Source: Camarhynchus parvulus
Lineage: Eukaryota; Chordata; Aves; Passeriformes; Thraupidae
DNA length: 64,000 nt
Direction of reading: 5' to 3'
Assembly (NCBI RefSeq): GCF_901933205.1
Contig: NC_044574.1
Span: forward strand, 43,185,609 to 43,249,608
Shown: positions 48,875 to 60,757 of the stretch, in pieces
Position numbering within the stretch: the first letter of the stretch is position 1
Layout of the letters: every line of letters begins with the position of its first letter
Program-made: the position numbers and the translations under genes
Notes under the pieces: generated by a model
Told to the model about the DNA's origin: nothing
The model's input: the letters and a program-made list of their open reading frames with translations, nothing else
Databases searched by the model: none

Positions 48875-51819
48875 TCATAGTAAAGAAGTAAGTGTTCTGA
48901 GTCTACAAGAAAGCAACCCAGCATTAGAGAAATGTCATGTGAGCCCTCTGTCTCCTTCGTCATGTTTTGTGTTTGGCATGACAACAGTGGGGACCACATG
49001 CATGGTCTGCTGGGCTGGAGCTCCACCAGTCATAGACAGGCAGCAAGTCTGTCACTGAACACACCATGAAGCAGAGCTTTAAGCAGCCAGAAAAAACATT
49101 GCTTAAATAGCAGAAAGGTAAGAGGTGATTTGAAAGCCAGCAAAATACTCCAAGCACAATGATGAGCCCGTAACCTGAATTTTCAATGCAGTCTTGTGAG
49201 CTGAGACTGTCCACAGAGGAATAAGTAGAAGGTGAGGGTGGAGGACTAAATGGTAGCAAGTTGGTCCATTTAGGTCTTAATTTAAGGAAGTTCTTGGAAC
49301 GAACCAAAGTTTGTTTTCAGTCTGGGTGCCTCCCAGCTTTTGTTTTCCACGTGATTGCTCTCCCTACACATAGAAAAAATATTTGAGCTGACTTGAAAAC
49401 TTTCTCTTACTTTTCAATTCAATGCTCAAACAATTATCTGCTCTTTCTTGTCCAGTTGCATTGGTCTTTGCTTTCTCACATTAACCCCCACCCACACTTC
49501 CTTGTCCACCATTTTTTGTTTGCAGTTTCTAGAAAAGAAACACTATGAACTAAAATTGTGAATCAAGGAAATAACAGCTCTGAATGAAACAGTCTAACAC
49601 CTTAAGTGTAAGACACAGTGAGCCTTGATCTGAATCCTAGCCCATTCCTTTATCTAATCATTCACCCCAGAAGATAACTATGCTGATCATATCAGAAACC
49701 AGTGCTGCAAACATACTGTGGCTGCGTATTTACTGGGAGGCACTTGAAGAAGTTACTTGCACAATCATGCATCATTGGGTTCAAGGTAGACTTTAAATGC
49801 TGCTTATACCTTTCAGTTCATATCCTGTTATCTTTGTCTGCATACTAAGATTTTAAATCTCCAGACCTTCCTTCATGTCTAGTAACAGGTTAGCAAAAAA
49901 ACCTACAAGGCTATGAGAAAAATATTTTACAGATACGTTAACATCAATCTTCCATGCAGTAAAACATAATAAAATTGCAAGAATATTCATTACTATTCAA
50001 AATATTTTAGTATCTATATATTTCATGTTTCAAACTCAAACATTTTAAAAATAACTGCTCCTTAAAAATGAAGCACATGGTAACTTAAGTGTAATTTTAC
50101 TTTTGAAAACTTTTTTTGCATATAAAATACTCCAATGCTTCTGTAAATGAATCCCAGTGATAATGAAACAAATGCCATGAAAACAAACACAAAGTAACTT
50201 ATGAGGCAAAACAAGGAGTCATTGCTGAGTTAAGCCATTTCATTGGTGAGCATCTCAAAACAAACAAAAAAAGTGTTGTACTATTTTATATGTCCAACAT
50301 GCAATTTTAAGTAACTCTCCTATGAAACTGTAGATGAGGAGAGCTCAAAGACCATAAATTAATTCTCTCATCAATTTATGACCTGTCTCCAGTGCTGTTT
50401 CTCTGTTTTCATACCATGAGGAAGAGGCAGGTTTACAGACCACACTCAGCTGCAGACAAGAAGTAAATAAGATTAATTAATTAGAAAGAAAGAATTTGTT
50501 AAGTACCTACCTTCTCCTCATTTTCTTGTTTCCAGCTCCTCTGCAGTCTTCAGCCTTGCAAAACTCTCCCATTCTGTGTGACCCCACAACAGACTCTTGA
50601 GTGATTCATTGTGGCAAACTTCCTTCTGCTCAGCTCCAGATTAGCTGAGGTGGGGAAAAAATTAAACAAAGGAAAAAAATAAAAAATGCAGGCACTGACA
50701 AGAGAAACTAAATTCTTAAGAAGCAGTGGATCTGGTTAAGGCTGTCTGTTCTTCCACCATGACAAAGAGCTAGTTTAGTGATTATTGACTTTGGCTGTAG
50801 GTCACTAGGGTGCTAATGCCAGGAAGGCAAAAGGAATCTTGTCCCTTGATAGGATTTAAAGGTAATCTTCAGGAGAAAGAGTGAGAACAGCTAGTAGCAT
50901 TTGGGAGTGTGATTGCTAATCCAGTAATAATGCATGACTGATTTATTAACTATTTCACTGGCAGAAACAAATGGAAAAAGATTCTGCCAACAATCTGCCA
51001 TTCTTTGGTGGAGACCACATGGTCTGAATCCCTTTCTTAGACCAAAGCTGTGGCAAATGCTGAGCCTGTGCACTTCAAAATGAGGGATTAATTTCATCTT
51101 AATTCATAATCCTATATGCTTACAGAGGAGTGAGAGCTGCAGAGAATTTTTTAAAAGCATGCAGAAATATGTCTAGTGAGTTATTTATGTTTATAGACAA
51201 AGAGGAAGAAATATTTCTTCATGCATTTTTTTCTCATTTATCACATCAGCAGTAGCTAAAGTAGGTCACATGTACAAAGTTAGCCATTACTGTTTCCCCT
51301 ACTTCTAACCCTCCACCACCAAATCCTAATTCCATGTGTGACATTGCCACAAAAGCAGCCAAACTGCATGTTGTAGATGACACATTGTAGGCTACTCTTC
51401 AACTGGACTATGGAGCCTTGAAGAACGCTGGAGCCTCTTACACAAGAAAACATTATTTGTTTCAAAAGGTTTACAATCCAACCAGACACCCCAGTGAAAG
51501 AGCTGCATTAGCAGCTCAGACAAAAATCATTCATTCACAGCATTCTGTAAATTCCCATTCTAGGCACCTATTGTACGTTGCAATGATACATGCAGGGAAA
51601 AGACTTGCTGAGTTACACAGTGGCCCAAGTACAAGTGTTAGAGGCAGAAATGTTCACCCTGAAGGGCCAGGTGTGCAATGCTCAGCTGTCACGTACCCAT
51701 TGAGCCTTTTAAATTGAATTCACATGTCACTTTCAGGATTCTTCCTTAGCCAGGTATCCCCAATCACATTTATTCCCTGTTATGGCTTTTTAAGAGAGTA
51801 CTGCTTTTGAAAGAAAAGC
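48875..51819. other. AT-rich non-coding DNA, no gene seen
   Basis: The part 49900-50130 is very AT-rich. The longest frame is 115 codons on the minus strand (48960-49307), without a recognisable domain. No repeats or RNA genes were recognised. Confidence 0.55.
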
Positions 51820-52020
51820 TATTAACATTCGCGTTATGTCTTCATGCCAGGAGAACTTCTCTGAGTTGTCAGTTTAATTGTCAATTACTTTATGTACCAG
51901 ATACCTCATAAAACAAGTCAATATGCGGGTCTTGGTTCAAACAATCTGCATTCAATATTACAAAGTAAGTGAAATTTGTTAACTGTCAATAAACAAAATA
52001 AATAAAAGAGACTAAAACAG
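51820..52020. other. Candidate conserved non-coding element
   Basis: Complex AT-rich sequence with several homeodomain-type cores (TTTAATTG, TCAATTA), a GTCAATAAACA forkhead-like word near 51990, and retained CpGs near 51830 and 51926. It has no coding potential. It is flagged by texture only. Confidence 0.22.
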
Positions 52021-53649
52021 AAAGAATCCAGGGTAGAACAGCCTATAAGAAAAGCCAAAATTTCTCTAGGCCCTTACCCAGATCCATACAGCAAGAGCTC
52101 TTTGCCTGTATGAATTCTGCAGCAGCTAAAAAACTTTGCTGAGCCTTCTGCCACATTTTTAGCTCTTCAACTTCTGCCTTCTTCATTCAATAAAACATGT
52201 TATTAACACTCAAATTCCACAGAGCAAGACCCCTTCCATTCAGCAGTCCATTTCCTGGATAATATGAACAAAGTTGGCTTGAAAGTAGGTAGAGCAGCTG
52301 GCCTCAGGCCATCAGCTGCACAAGGTGTGCAGCCAGTGTGATATTATATGAGATCTAAATAGAAGCATCACCTGCAAGCAATCTAAAATATTAAAGATCC
52401 CACCAAAACTGGGTCACCCTTTCTCATTTAAATGAATGTCCTAGGGAAGACTTGAGTAAGAAGCTGTGAATAGTGTGCAAGTAGAAAAATATTTGCATAC
52501 TGGTGCTTTCTCAGCAAGTGCTCTCACTTGCACTGTGGGCAGTTTCACTGCTGATGCAAGAGCCCTGCCTAACTCTGCACCTTGCCTTGCTTTGGCTCGT
52601 ACTGTGTAATATCATATTGTGCTTCATCTTCACAATTAATCTCAATGACTTCTTCAGACAGATTTGGACCCATCCTCTGATAATTTATGAATCCTGGAAG
52701 CTGATCTGAGTGTCAGAACATCTACTCAATTCATGTATTTCCTTACCTTGGTTAAGTAGTGACCTTAAAAAGCAGTACAGAAATAACAAATTGTCTCAGG
52801 ATAGCCATGTGTCATTAAAAACTGGGACAATGGCATAACATCAGGAAGTTTTCCCTCCACTTCACAAGCCTGATTTTGTCTAAGGGAGGGAAAGGACTGC
52901 AAATAAACAGCCATGGGATATCTTAGCAAAGGAAGGTACAAGACCAGGGCACATTTCAGGTGGAACAAAGATTTCAAGCCAGTGAGGCAGTCTGGCCTGT
53001 CACAGTCTAAAGACAGGAACCTCACATGGTAACAGGTTAAGTAGAGTTGAAAAATTATCCTAATAATCTGGTTTCCCACAAAGTATATTACCCCCAAACC
53101 CAATTACAATCCCACTATATTTTCTTTAGTACAACATTATCTGTCAAGAATTAAAGTGATTTAGTAGGTATGTAACTATTTTGTAGAAATTGACTGAAGT
53201 CTAAATTTGATTAAATTTTAAATAAGGACTTGCTTACTTTTCTTCTCCAGTACACATAATATCTTTTTCCTTACTTAGCTGGTACAAATTCAGCACCAGA
53301 CTAATTTAAAACACCGAGACTGTATCAACTGTGTCTCTGTCCAATATCTTAAAAATACCACACTCTTCTTCCCTTTTCCCCCCATGCTGATAGAAAGTAA
53401 AATAGCCTTTTATTGTACTGCCTTTTACTTGAAGCCTCCACACAAATTGTTCCCTCAAGGCCTTTAATGCCTTCAGAGGAGGAAAGTCATAAATATCCCT
53501 CAGCTGTAGTGCCTGATATTTGACAGCTCATGCTGGCTATTCTAGGTCAGTACCAGAGTCCCTGGCAGCCACCAATCTCAAACACAGAGACAAAAAACAT
53601 TAAATTAACCAACATAAACACTGTAATATCTCAATACCAAAATATTTAA
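52021..53649. other. Non-coding DNA, no gene seen
   Basis: Contains one 112-codon frame on the minus strand (52765-53103) with no recognisable motifs. No repeat family was recognised. Confidence 0.5.
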
Positions 53650-53770
53650 ATGTTCAATTCCAGGACTCTGTATATTATATTATATATATTCTATGTATAT
53701 AAAATACAGAATATAGGATATATATTGTATTGTATTCTATTCCAGGACACTGTATATACGTATATGGTAT
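53650..53770 (+). repeat. AT-rich repeat with an 82-bp duplication
   Basis: The word ATTCCAGGACTCTGTATAT at 53657-53675 recurs at 53739-53757 with one change (T to A in the middle). The DNA between and after is made of TATA-type alternating sequence. It looks like a duplicated minisatellite-like unit of about 82 bp embedded in AT dinucleotide repeats, and is likely to be length-variable. Confidence 0.85.
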
Positions 53771-54411
53771 GTCATGTACATGGTGACTTTATCTTTCTGT
53801 ATCAGTCCAGTCATCGACTTGGACATGTTATTTCTAATCAAAAAAGCACATAGGAAAAAAAAGCCTAGTCCATTGCAGTGAGTACTGTACCACCCAAGAA
53901 CTGCAGGTGGGTAATTTGCAGTTCACTCTCAGGTCTGAAGGATTACACTGACAGGAAGAGAAATTGAAAAGGTTGTCTCTCACAGGCCTGTCAGTTTCTT
54001 CCTTACAGAAAACACTACATCTTCAGGGTTGAACAGTCTTCACACATAAATCTTAACAGTTCTGTAAACATCTGCATGATGGTTCATCAATTACCCTGCC
54101 CTGCCTTCTGTCACCAGCAAAGTTTGGGAAGACCTTTCTCTCACTGGAGAGTGACTTTTTCTGAAATAAAAGTCTATGTCATCTCTTTGTTCCCCATCTA
54201 GAAAGAGAATGAAAGAAACATGGCTAATTTTTAATCTAATTAATTGCCTTACCAGAGACTTTTCTTCGTCCATTTTTAATGCACTTTGCTGAATTCACTA
54301 GCTCCCTGAAGTCTTTCACAATTGTCACTGCTCAGTGCTGTGAAGCTGTAGCACAATGCAAGACAGGGCAGAGATACTGATGACACCTCTGTATGAACTG
54401 ATTCCACAACC
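53771..54411. other. Non-coding DNA, nothing seen
   Basis: No frames above 60 codons and no repeat or RNA gene recognised. Confidence 0.6.
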
Positions 54412-54473
54412 AGCCATCCCAGGATGGCTTTTTGAAGCAGTTGTGTATACATTATGTTCTAGGGACATAATGT
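54412..54473. repeat. Two adjacent short hairpins
   Basis: The first hairpin pairs AGCCATCC (54412-54419) with GGATGGCT (54422-54429) around a 2-base loop. Nineteen bases later ACATTATG (54449-54456) pairs with CATAATGT (54466-54473) around a 9-base loop. Each stem is only 8 bp and could occur by chance, but the close pairing of the two is noticeable. Confidence 0.75.
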
Positions 54474-56439
54474 CCTGTATATAAAATCTTACTTTTTTTC
54501 CAAAGGGCAGCTTTGAGTCTGATTGTCACCTCAAGACTGTTCATGTAAATGAGAAATTATTTCTATTAGCACTGAAGAGTAACTGGAGGTTGGGTTAAGT
54601 GAGATTCACACAAATCACTCATCACCCTCTCAGGCAGGACCTTTTTTATCCTTATTCTGTACAGCAGGTAAACAGCTAGCTCACATCACCCTGACCTGCA
54701 GCAGGGGTTTCTAGGCATAAGAGAAGAGGTAGGGGAAGGAGAGAGAGTAACAGAATTATGCACAGAGAACCCTACCTGCTAGTCTGGAAGAAAAGGCAAA
54801 TCAAACTAAAAAGATCCATGACCCAGAGGAGGTTTTCACATTACCATTTACAAAATGTTACAGCTTTGATCTCTAATCCACATTCTCTTATTCCTCCTCC
54901 TCTTTTTACATCTCTGAGCAATTATTATCCCTTATCTTACTTGGAGCTAGAACTGTGAGTCTGGGGAGACCAGATCTTTGCAAAGTGCTTTATCCTTTTG
55001 TGGCAGCATTCAAAAGACAGATTTCCATAACTGCATTTTTCTCTGGGAGCAGGATTCCTTTCCTGATGCAGCAGGTAGTGCTAGCTCTCTATCATAATGG
55101 AGCACTTGGAGACTCTGGACTGGAAACAAGTGCAGGGTATCAATACATACATTTTAAAACCCAAGAGAGCCTCTTCCCTCTTCCCTTATTTTAATATAAC
55201 TGATAGTTTCCCAGGATCTTCAAAGATAATTCAAAACCCCAATCAGTGCTTTCTGCTTTAAAGTCCCCAAAACTAAAAAAAACCCCAAAATCTTAACCAA
55301 TCAACCAACCAAACACAATCCCCTCAGACCTGCAACTGAAATGTCATACAAAAATTAAGCCTTTTTCTTTAGGACTTACACAGCCAAATTCTGCTTAACA
55401 AGGCAACCCAGGCAAACCCGAAGAATCAGTGAGTTTGACCCCTGGCATTTTATTCTCTGCAACAAACCAGCTAAAGGTCACACTTACAAAGATGTGCCTA
55501 TTTCATCTGTGCTATGGGTGCACAAACAAGCATGGGAGAGAGAACGGGAAAATGTCAAGAGAATAAAATTTTCTGAGAGTCTACAAAATTCAGGAAAAAA
55601 AAATATATAGTGAGGATAGATTTTATCTGAAGAGGGGCTAAGCAACCCTCATTTCAAATAAGAAGTTGCAAGATATTAAATTTTCCGGCTGATTCCTTAA
55701 TGTTGTGACTTTGAAAGCAAGAGGAAGGGTATACAGTGGAAGGGGGCAATGTTTCCTCTCCTATTACACAAGGAAGGAGAGAAAGTGAGCTCAAATCTAT
55801 GCTTCACTGCTCACAGCATTTGTTGACTGGCAGAGCTGAAAAGGTTTAGGGGTATGACATCCATGGGCAAGGAGAAAGCTCATCATCTGCCTCCCTTGCA
55901 GCTGCTGATACTCAGCCAACACACTCCTGCTCTGATGTCAGTGGTCTAAATGAGGGCCATACTCCAATTAATCTCAGGAAATCTCTGCTGAATTATTAGC
56001 AAGGCTCTGACTTCCATAGAAACTGCACACAGCTCCTCAAGCACAGAGGAGATTCACCAGCTTCTGATTCAGGCAGGAAAGAGTCTGCAGCTATTGAACA
56101 GTGCTGCAAACTTACTTTCAAGACAGATCTGCTAACATCTGTTCATCACTACCATGAACCCTCACTGAACAAAAGAATATTTTCCAGTCCCTCAAGAAAT
56201 TCAAGCTGGGCTATGTCAATAATGATTACTAAGTGAGCAAAATGCCAAATGAACAAAATGAACTGAATGAAAATACTCAGAATAAATGAAAATACTGTAA
56301 CAGCATTTCATCTTCCCCTTTACTGTCTGGAAAGCTGAAATCTCTTCAGCTTTCAGAGTCTCTTGTGGATATAATAATTTTATATATAACTGGAAGACTT
56401 GTTCATGACTCATTTGCCTGTATTACCAAGTGGATTTTT
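54474..56439. other. Non-coding DNA, no gene seen
   Basis: Frames are 79 codons or shorter and unrecognised. Only minor A-rich patches are seen, for example near 55268-55320. Confidence 0.55.
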
Positions 56440-56775
56440 GAGTCCAAAAGCAGACATCCATTATGCGGGCTGCTAAATGATTTACACTGATTGAGCACGC
56501 ACGGTATGCAGCTCTTGCAAATTTTATATGCTGGCTGTATGGAGAATTAATGCTCGCTGATTATGCTCCAAATAGCAATGAACCCAATTACCTAAGCCAC
56601 TAACTCCCAGCAAGGAGGCCAGAAATGCAGCTATTGCTTCAGTACCTTAAAGTGATATTTACTGTTTGGATCTTAACTGCTGTAATTTTAAGTAAATGGG
56701 AGATTCACATTAGTGAAGAACATATCCATTAGCTATCACCTCTTTTAATGACCATTGTTAATCTCTTATACTCTA
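56440..56775. other. Candidate conserved non-coding element
   Basis: This stretch keeps several CpGs (near 56466, 56498, 56502 and 56555) in otherwise CpG-poor DNA. It carries many ATTA/TAAT cores, including AATTAAT at 56545-56551, and has no coding frame or low-complexity run. This combination resembles long developmental enhancers of vertebrates. It is the most convincing of the candidate elements here, though it rests on texture alone. Confidence 0.33.
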
Positions 56776-59339
56776 GAGTTTGTATTCCAGCCTAAGACTT
56801 TAACCCACACCTGGGAAAGTAGACAAGAATCCAGCTACTCTGGGAATCTGAGTGACTTCCCAGGTGTAGCCACCAAGATAAGAAGCCTGAAAAAAAGGGC
56901 AATTTTCAGAGAGAAACATAAGGACACTTCTTAATCATCTTGTGGTGAAAAAATGACTTCTATCATCCAGAGAGCCAGAATGAACTTTGGTATGAGGAAT
57001 GGGTACTAATGACTGCAGAAGAATCACCCAAAAAGATAAAATCTTGGCTGAAAATAATATGTGGAGGTTACCTAGTCAAAATGTTTTTCACACAGAGCCA
57101 AGTCCATGGTAGATATTGAGATTCTGGGCCTTGTCCACTTGAGGGTCAATGGGGATTGAGCGATCACATCACTGGCTCTGTTTCCAGTGCTCTGCCACCC
57201 CCATGGGAATTACTTTTTTTCCCATGTCATAATGGAACTTTCCTTGTGGCAACATTTCAGTGTTGCCCATTATCCCTTCATTGTGCACAGCTGGGCACAC
57301 CAGCTGTGCTACCCTGTGACAGAGCAGAGCCATCACCACAGGCACCGCATGCAGAGCAGTGACAGCAGTGGGCCTGGGGTATGGGTGCAAGACCAAAGGG
57401 ACATCACCACCAGAGGAAACAGCTGCAGCTCTACAGATCAGGAGCAGCTACAGATTTAGCCAGGAGCTTCATTTAATAGCTCATATTGCATTTCAGAGCT
57501 CTGACGCACATGCAATTGACTGACGTCACCACACAGCCCTGCATCCAGCATGCTGCTGAGTCTGTGCTTCAGGGAAGGACTTAAAGCTAGGACTGGAATA
57601 ACAGGAAAATCAGGGGAGGATGCAGAACAAGCTTATCCTTTTAAGTTCACAAAGCACCTGTCATACAAAACACTTCTCTTTTTCATGAGCACAAAAGTCA
57701 CACGTTGTATCACAGAATTACATGAAAAAGCCAAAAATTACCAATATGACTGAAATCACATGCCCCCTCCTCTTGTTAAACAACCACATTATGAAGACCA
57801 ATGGCTAAGTGACCTTCCATTTCAATCAATAATGAAATTGCTGTCCATAGTCAGTAAGGTTTTGGCTTCTGTTCCAAGTTTCTAGCTATACCCACAAGTA
57901 CAGCACTACTGCAAACCACGCTGGTGCACACCTCGGGAAACTAAGCACAGATGTAACATCCTAAATTTAGCAATATAATTCCAAAATTTAAAAAATAAAA
58001 TTTAAAGAAAGGATTTTTTATAATTTAGATCTAAAAAAAAAAATCCTAATTAAAAACCAACAACCCAAAAACCCCCTCTCTAATTAACTCTCAATTTTGC
58101 ATGTGTGAATCTTTGACCTTCCAAAACTCCCAAATTATTTTTATAAATATTAATGGATAGGGCTAAGCCATGCTGTGAAATCTAAGATGGCTGCCTGCAC
58201 CTATCTGTAGGGTTTGGCAATGGCAAACAGTGCTCACCACTGAAACAGAAGTTTCCTAGTTAGCAAAAGGTACAGCTCCAATTGCAGAGATTCAGGCAAA
58301 GCAGAAGGAAATTAATTATGAAACTCCTCTTTACAAATGCGATTTGAGGATTCATTTCATATCCCTTTCTCCTGGAAAGAAAGATAAGATTCTTTGGAGG
58401 ATCATTCTGGAGACCAGTTTATCTGCCCATTCTCTTTCCTGCCCTACATCTTTCAGACTACTTTGTGCAGTGGCTAAAAGGGAAGATATGAGCAGATGGC
58501 TGTTTGCTCTGATAACTGTCTGTTCCTAGTCAGATTAATTGGTTGCAACCCAGTTAAAGATTAGAGTCTGGTAAAATGATACAGACAGTCCCTCAGTTAC
58601 TCTTTACTGTCCATATGAAGAACATAAAATACACCCATAAGAATGAAAATGGAGTTTCAATACCTGCTAGGGATTATGCAAAACACACTGCCATAGAAAA
58701 AGTACAGTATTTACCCTTCCAGACTACAGTTTTAAAGAGTATAAAATTTACAGGAACGTGAAGGTCAAATAGAGGTTTTAAGGCACAAGATGTTCTTGTG
58801 GATCAACAAATCAAAGCAGTATCAGTGTCATGATTACTTTTCATTTATCCAGGCCTCTGGCATCGAGCTGCTCATGAGACTTAGGGGCTGCAGCAGTATC
58901 TAATTTCATACCTCTTCTGATTACATTGAGAAGAGATTCCCCTTCAAGCAACTGGGAACATGCCAGGAGACTGAAGCATTGTACTGATACTCACTGAAGA
59001 GGAGATTGGGTTGACATCAGTAATTATAACCCTCAGTGCATGGCAAGATAATGGCAAAACCCATGCAAGGCAATCAATAAAGAATGAAAGGATGAGAACA
59101 TAAGTAGGGCTGGCCTGTCCGATTACACAGGAAATAGAGACTGGCTCACAAACCTGATTGCACGCTCTGAGACTGCGGAATTGATTACCAATGGTTATCA
59201 TGGAAGAGCAACCACTTCCGTAGAGCGCTTGACACAGAGCTGCAGGGCACTGCACTGTAAAAGGCAGCTCTTACCCTGAAACAATGAAAGCACAACACAT
59301 GCACTCAAAAATGGTTAACTTGGCAGGTTCACAAAGATG
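56776..59339. other. Non-coding DNA, no gene seen
   Basis: The longest frame is 103 codons on the minus strand (58944-59255), somewhat hydrophobic in its middle but matching no family I know. The 57100-57560 part is GC-richer and holds the CRE at 57521. An A-rich patch lies at about 57990-58080. Confidence 0.5.
57521..57528. promoter_or_regulatory. Consensus CRE site TGACGTCA
   Basis: The full palindromic 8-bp cAMP response element, the binding site of CREB/ATF factors, occurs once in a CpG-poor setting where its central CpG would be expected to decay. There is no recognisable core promoter beside it, so a role is uncertain. Confidence 0.4.
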
Positions 59340-60150
59340 CTGGGGAAACATTATCAGCTCAGCCAGTTTCTAGTGGGGTTCTGCAGGGTTTCATCCTGGG
59401 TACACAGCTCATAGAACAATGTATTTTCCTCCCTATTCTATGAAATAAAACCATAAAGCCATACCTAGCATACACATGTATGCTTAACATCCTGAAACTG
59501 ACAAAGAGTAAAATAACTTGATAATGATTAAGTTCAATTCAGTAATACGTAGCACTCAAGCAAATGCAATACAATAGATGTTAGAATAGCAAGCATAAGC
59601 CTTGCAGGACAATAGCGTATTCTAGAAAGCACAGAACTTGAAAATAATTTCTAAGACAAAATTAAGACACTACAGATACATCTGAAGAAGCAAAATGAGT
59701 GTGCAGCACAGTCTGTCTTTTTGCACTATGCTGCAGGGGAAGGCAGCAGTGGAAGAAGAGCTTGTTTCTCAGATTTTGATTAAGAACTTGGGAGGAGTTA
59801 TAAAGCACCACAAAGAAAAGGTGAGAGCTCAAGAAAATACATTGCAGGAGAGGCCTACTGGGCTCCAGCTGTTTGGGCTATCAAAGGGAAGACTAAAGAG
59901 ATTAATCAGTTACAGTATATAAATCCTTCAAAAGGAGAAAATTAAATTAGAGAGATCTTTAACACAGTAAAGAAAGACACACACACACCAGAAAAACTCT
60001 GTAGTTCAAGCCAAGAAAACTAATTTGTGAAATCAGACAAAGGTGTAATCTACAAGGTGATTAACCAAAGAAACAATGTACCCAGGGAGATTTTTCATCT
60101 TTGCTTGGTGGTGCCAAATCAAGACTGGATCTCTTCATGGAGAACAGACG
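59340..60150 (+). mobile_element. Ancient, highly degraded CR1 LINE
   Basis: Two separated blocks identify this element. At about 59363-59401 the plus strand encodes PVSSGVLQGFILG, a decayed form of the PVTSGVPQGSVLG box of CR1-type reverse transcriptases. At about 59868-59920 it encodes a decayed form of the LFSLxKRRLxGDLI block. The block is followed at about 60025-60140 by non-reading-frame similarity to the family's last segment: GACAAAGGTGTAAT, then TGATTAACCAAAGAAACAAT, then AAATCAAGACTGGAT. That wording fits older CR1 lineages seen in turtles, crocodiles and birds rather than the avian-type copy at 35.4 kb. The blocks are closer together than in an intact element and the catalytic Asp-Asp box was not seen, so internal sequence has been lost. 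The 3' tail is not visible; a poly-G tract follows. Boundaries are approximate. Confidence 0.78.
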
Positions 60151-60172
60151 CTTGAGTCTGACTCTTCAGACT

Positions 60173-60203
60173 GGGTGGGGGGGGGGTGTGGGGGGGGGGG
60201 GGG
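60173..60203 (+). repeat. Poly-G tract with runs of 10 and 14 G
   Basis: The plus strand has G10 at 60177-60186 and G14 at 60190-60203, separated by TGT. It can form a G-quadruplex. It lies between the ancient CR1 remnant and the CpG island. Long homopolymers are also prone to assembly length errors. Confidence 0.95.
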
Positions 60204-60604
60204 AATTGAAATTCTGCCAAAAGCACCAGTTCTCAGCCTGTGGTACTCATTTGTAGTTTACTTCAGAAGTTGCATGGTCTCCATCTCGCTCACAGTGCTG
60301 AGATCCAGGTCTTGTATCAATCACCAAGAGGACGCTGAGATTCATCCTCTCCCACCAGCAACTCTCAGGTTTCTTTACTTTCCTCACTCCACGTACCTTT
60401 AAGCAGGTTGGTAAGTAGGCATGACCATTTTTAAATGCACGTCACAAAAGCCAAAATTTTGTGTCCAAGCTGATACCCAAAGCCCGAGGGAAACACTCAT
60501 CACCCACGCGATGAATAGCCCTAACACAGACTTTATACGGCTCTCAACCCCACCTCATCTCTTACTCTGCTACACTACCTGTGCCATGTCCTACGTGTGC
60601 CTCG
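60204..60604. other. Non-coding DNA before the CpG island
   Basis: No recognised repeats. A 108-codon frame (60076-60402) covers the poly-G tract, and a 168-codon frame (60421-60927) runs into the CpG island. Both are most simply explained by base composition. Confidence 0.5.
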
Positions 60605-60710
60605 CACTCCCTTCCAGCCATGTAAAATTCGGGAATTTGCGGGAATTCACAGGGCACGGCCGCCAGCCAGCAAGGAACGGCCCTGGGCCGCGCTCCCGCC
60701 GCGAGGCCTC

Positions 60711-60726
60711 TGGCGCCACCCAGCGG
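60711..60726 (-). promoter_or_regulatory. CTCF-like motif
   Basis: On the minus strand the sequence CCGCTGGGTGGCGCCA fits the CTCF core pattern CCASYAGRKGGCRS at all but two positions. It is inside the densest CpG part, which raises the chance of a coincidental GC-rich match. Confidence 0.3.
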
Positions 60727-60749
60727 CGGCCGGCGCGGCCCGGCTGTGA

Positions 60750-60757
60750 GGGGCGGG
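60750..60757 (+). promoter_or_regulatory. GC box (Sp1-type)
   Basis: GGGGCGGG followed by CT is a near-consensus Sp1/KLF site, about 30 bases before a CATAAAA word. Its position within the CpG island supports a promoter reading but does not prove it. Confidence 0.4.

Noticed and set aside
48700..49026. 108-codon minus-strand frame with repeated Phe-Val-Leu units
   Set aside because: It is the translation of the AAAAC/AAAAT simple repeat on the other strand.
58944..59255. 103-codon minus-strand frame with a hydrophobic middle
   Set aside because: It briefly suggested a membrane protein fragment, but no family pattern or exon boundary could be supported.
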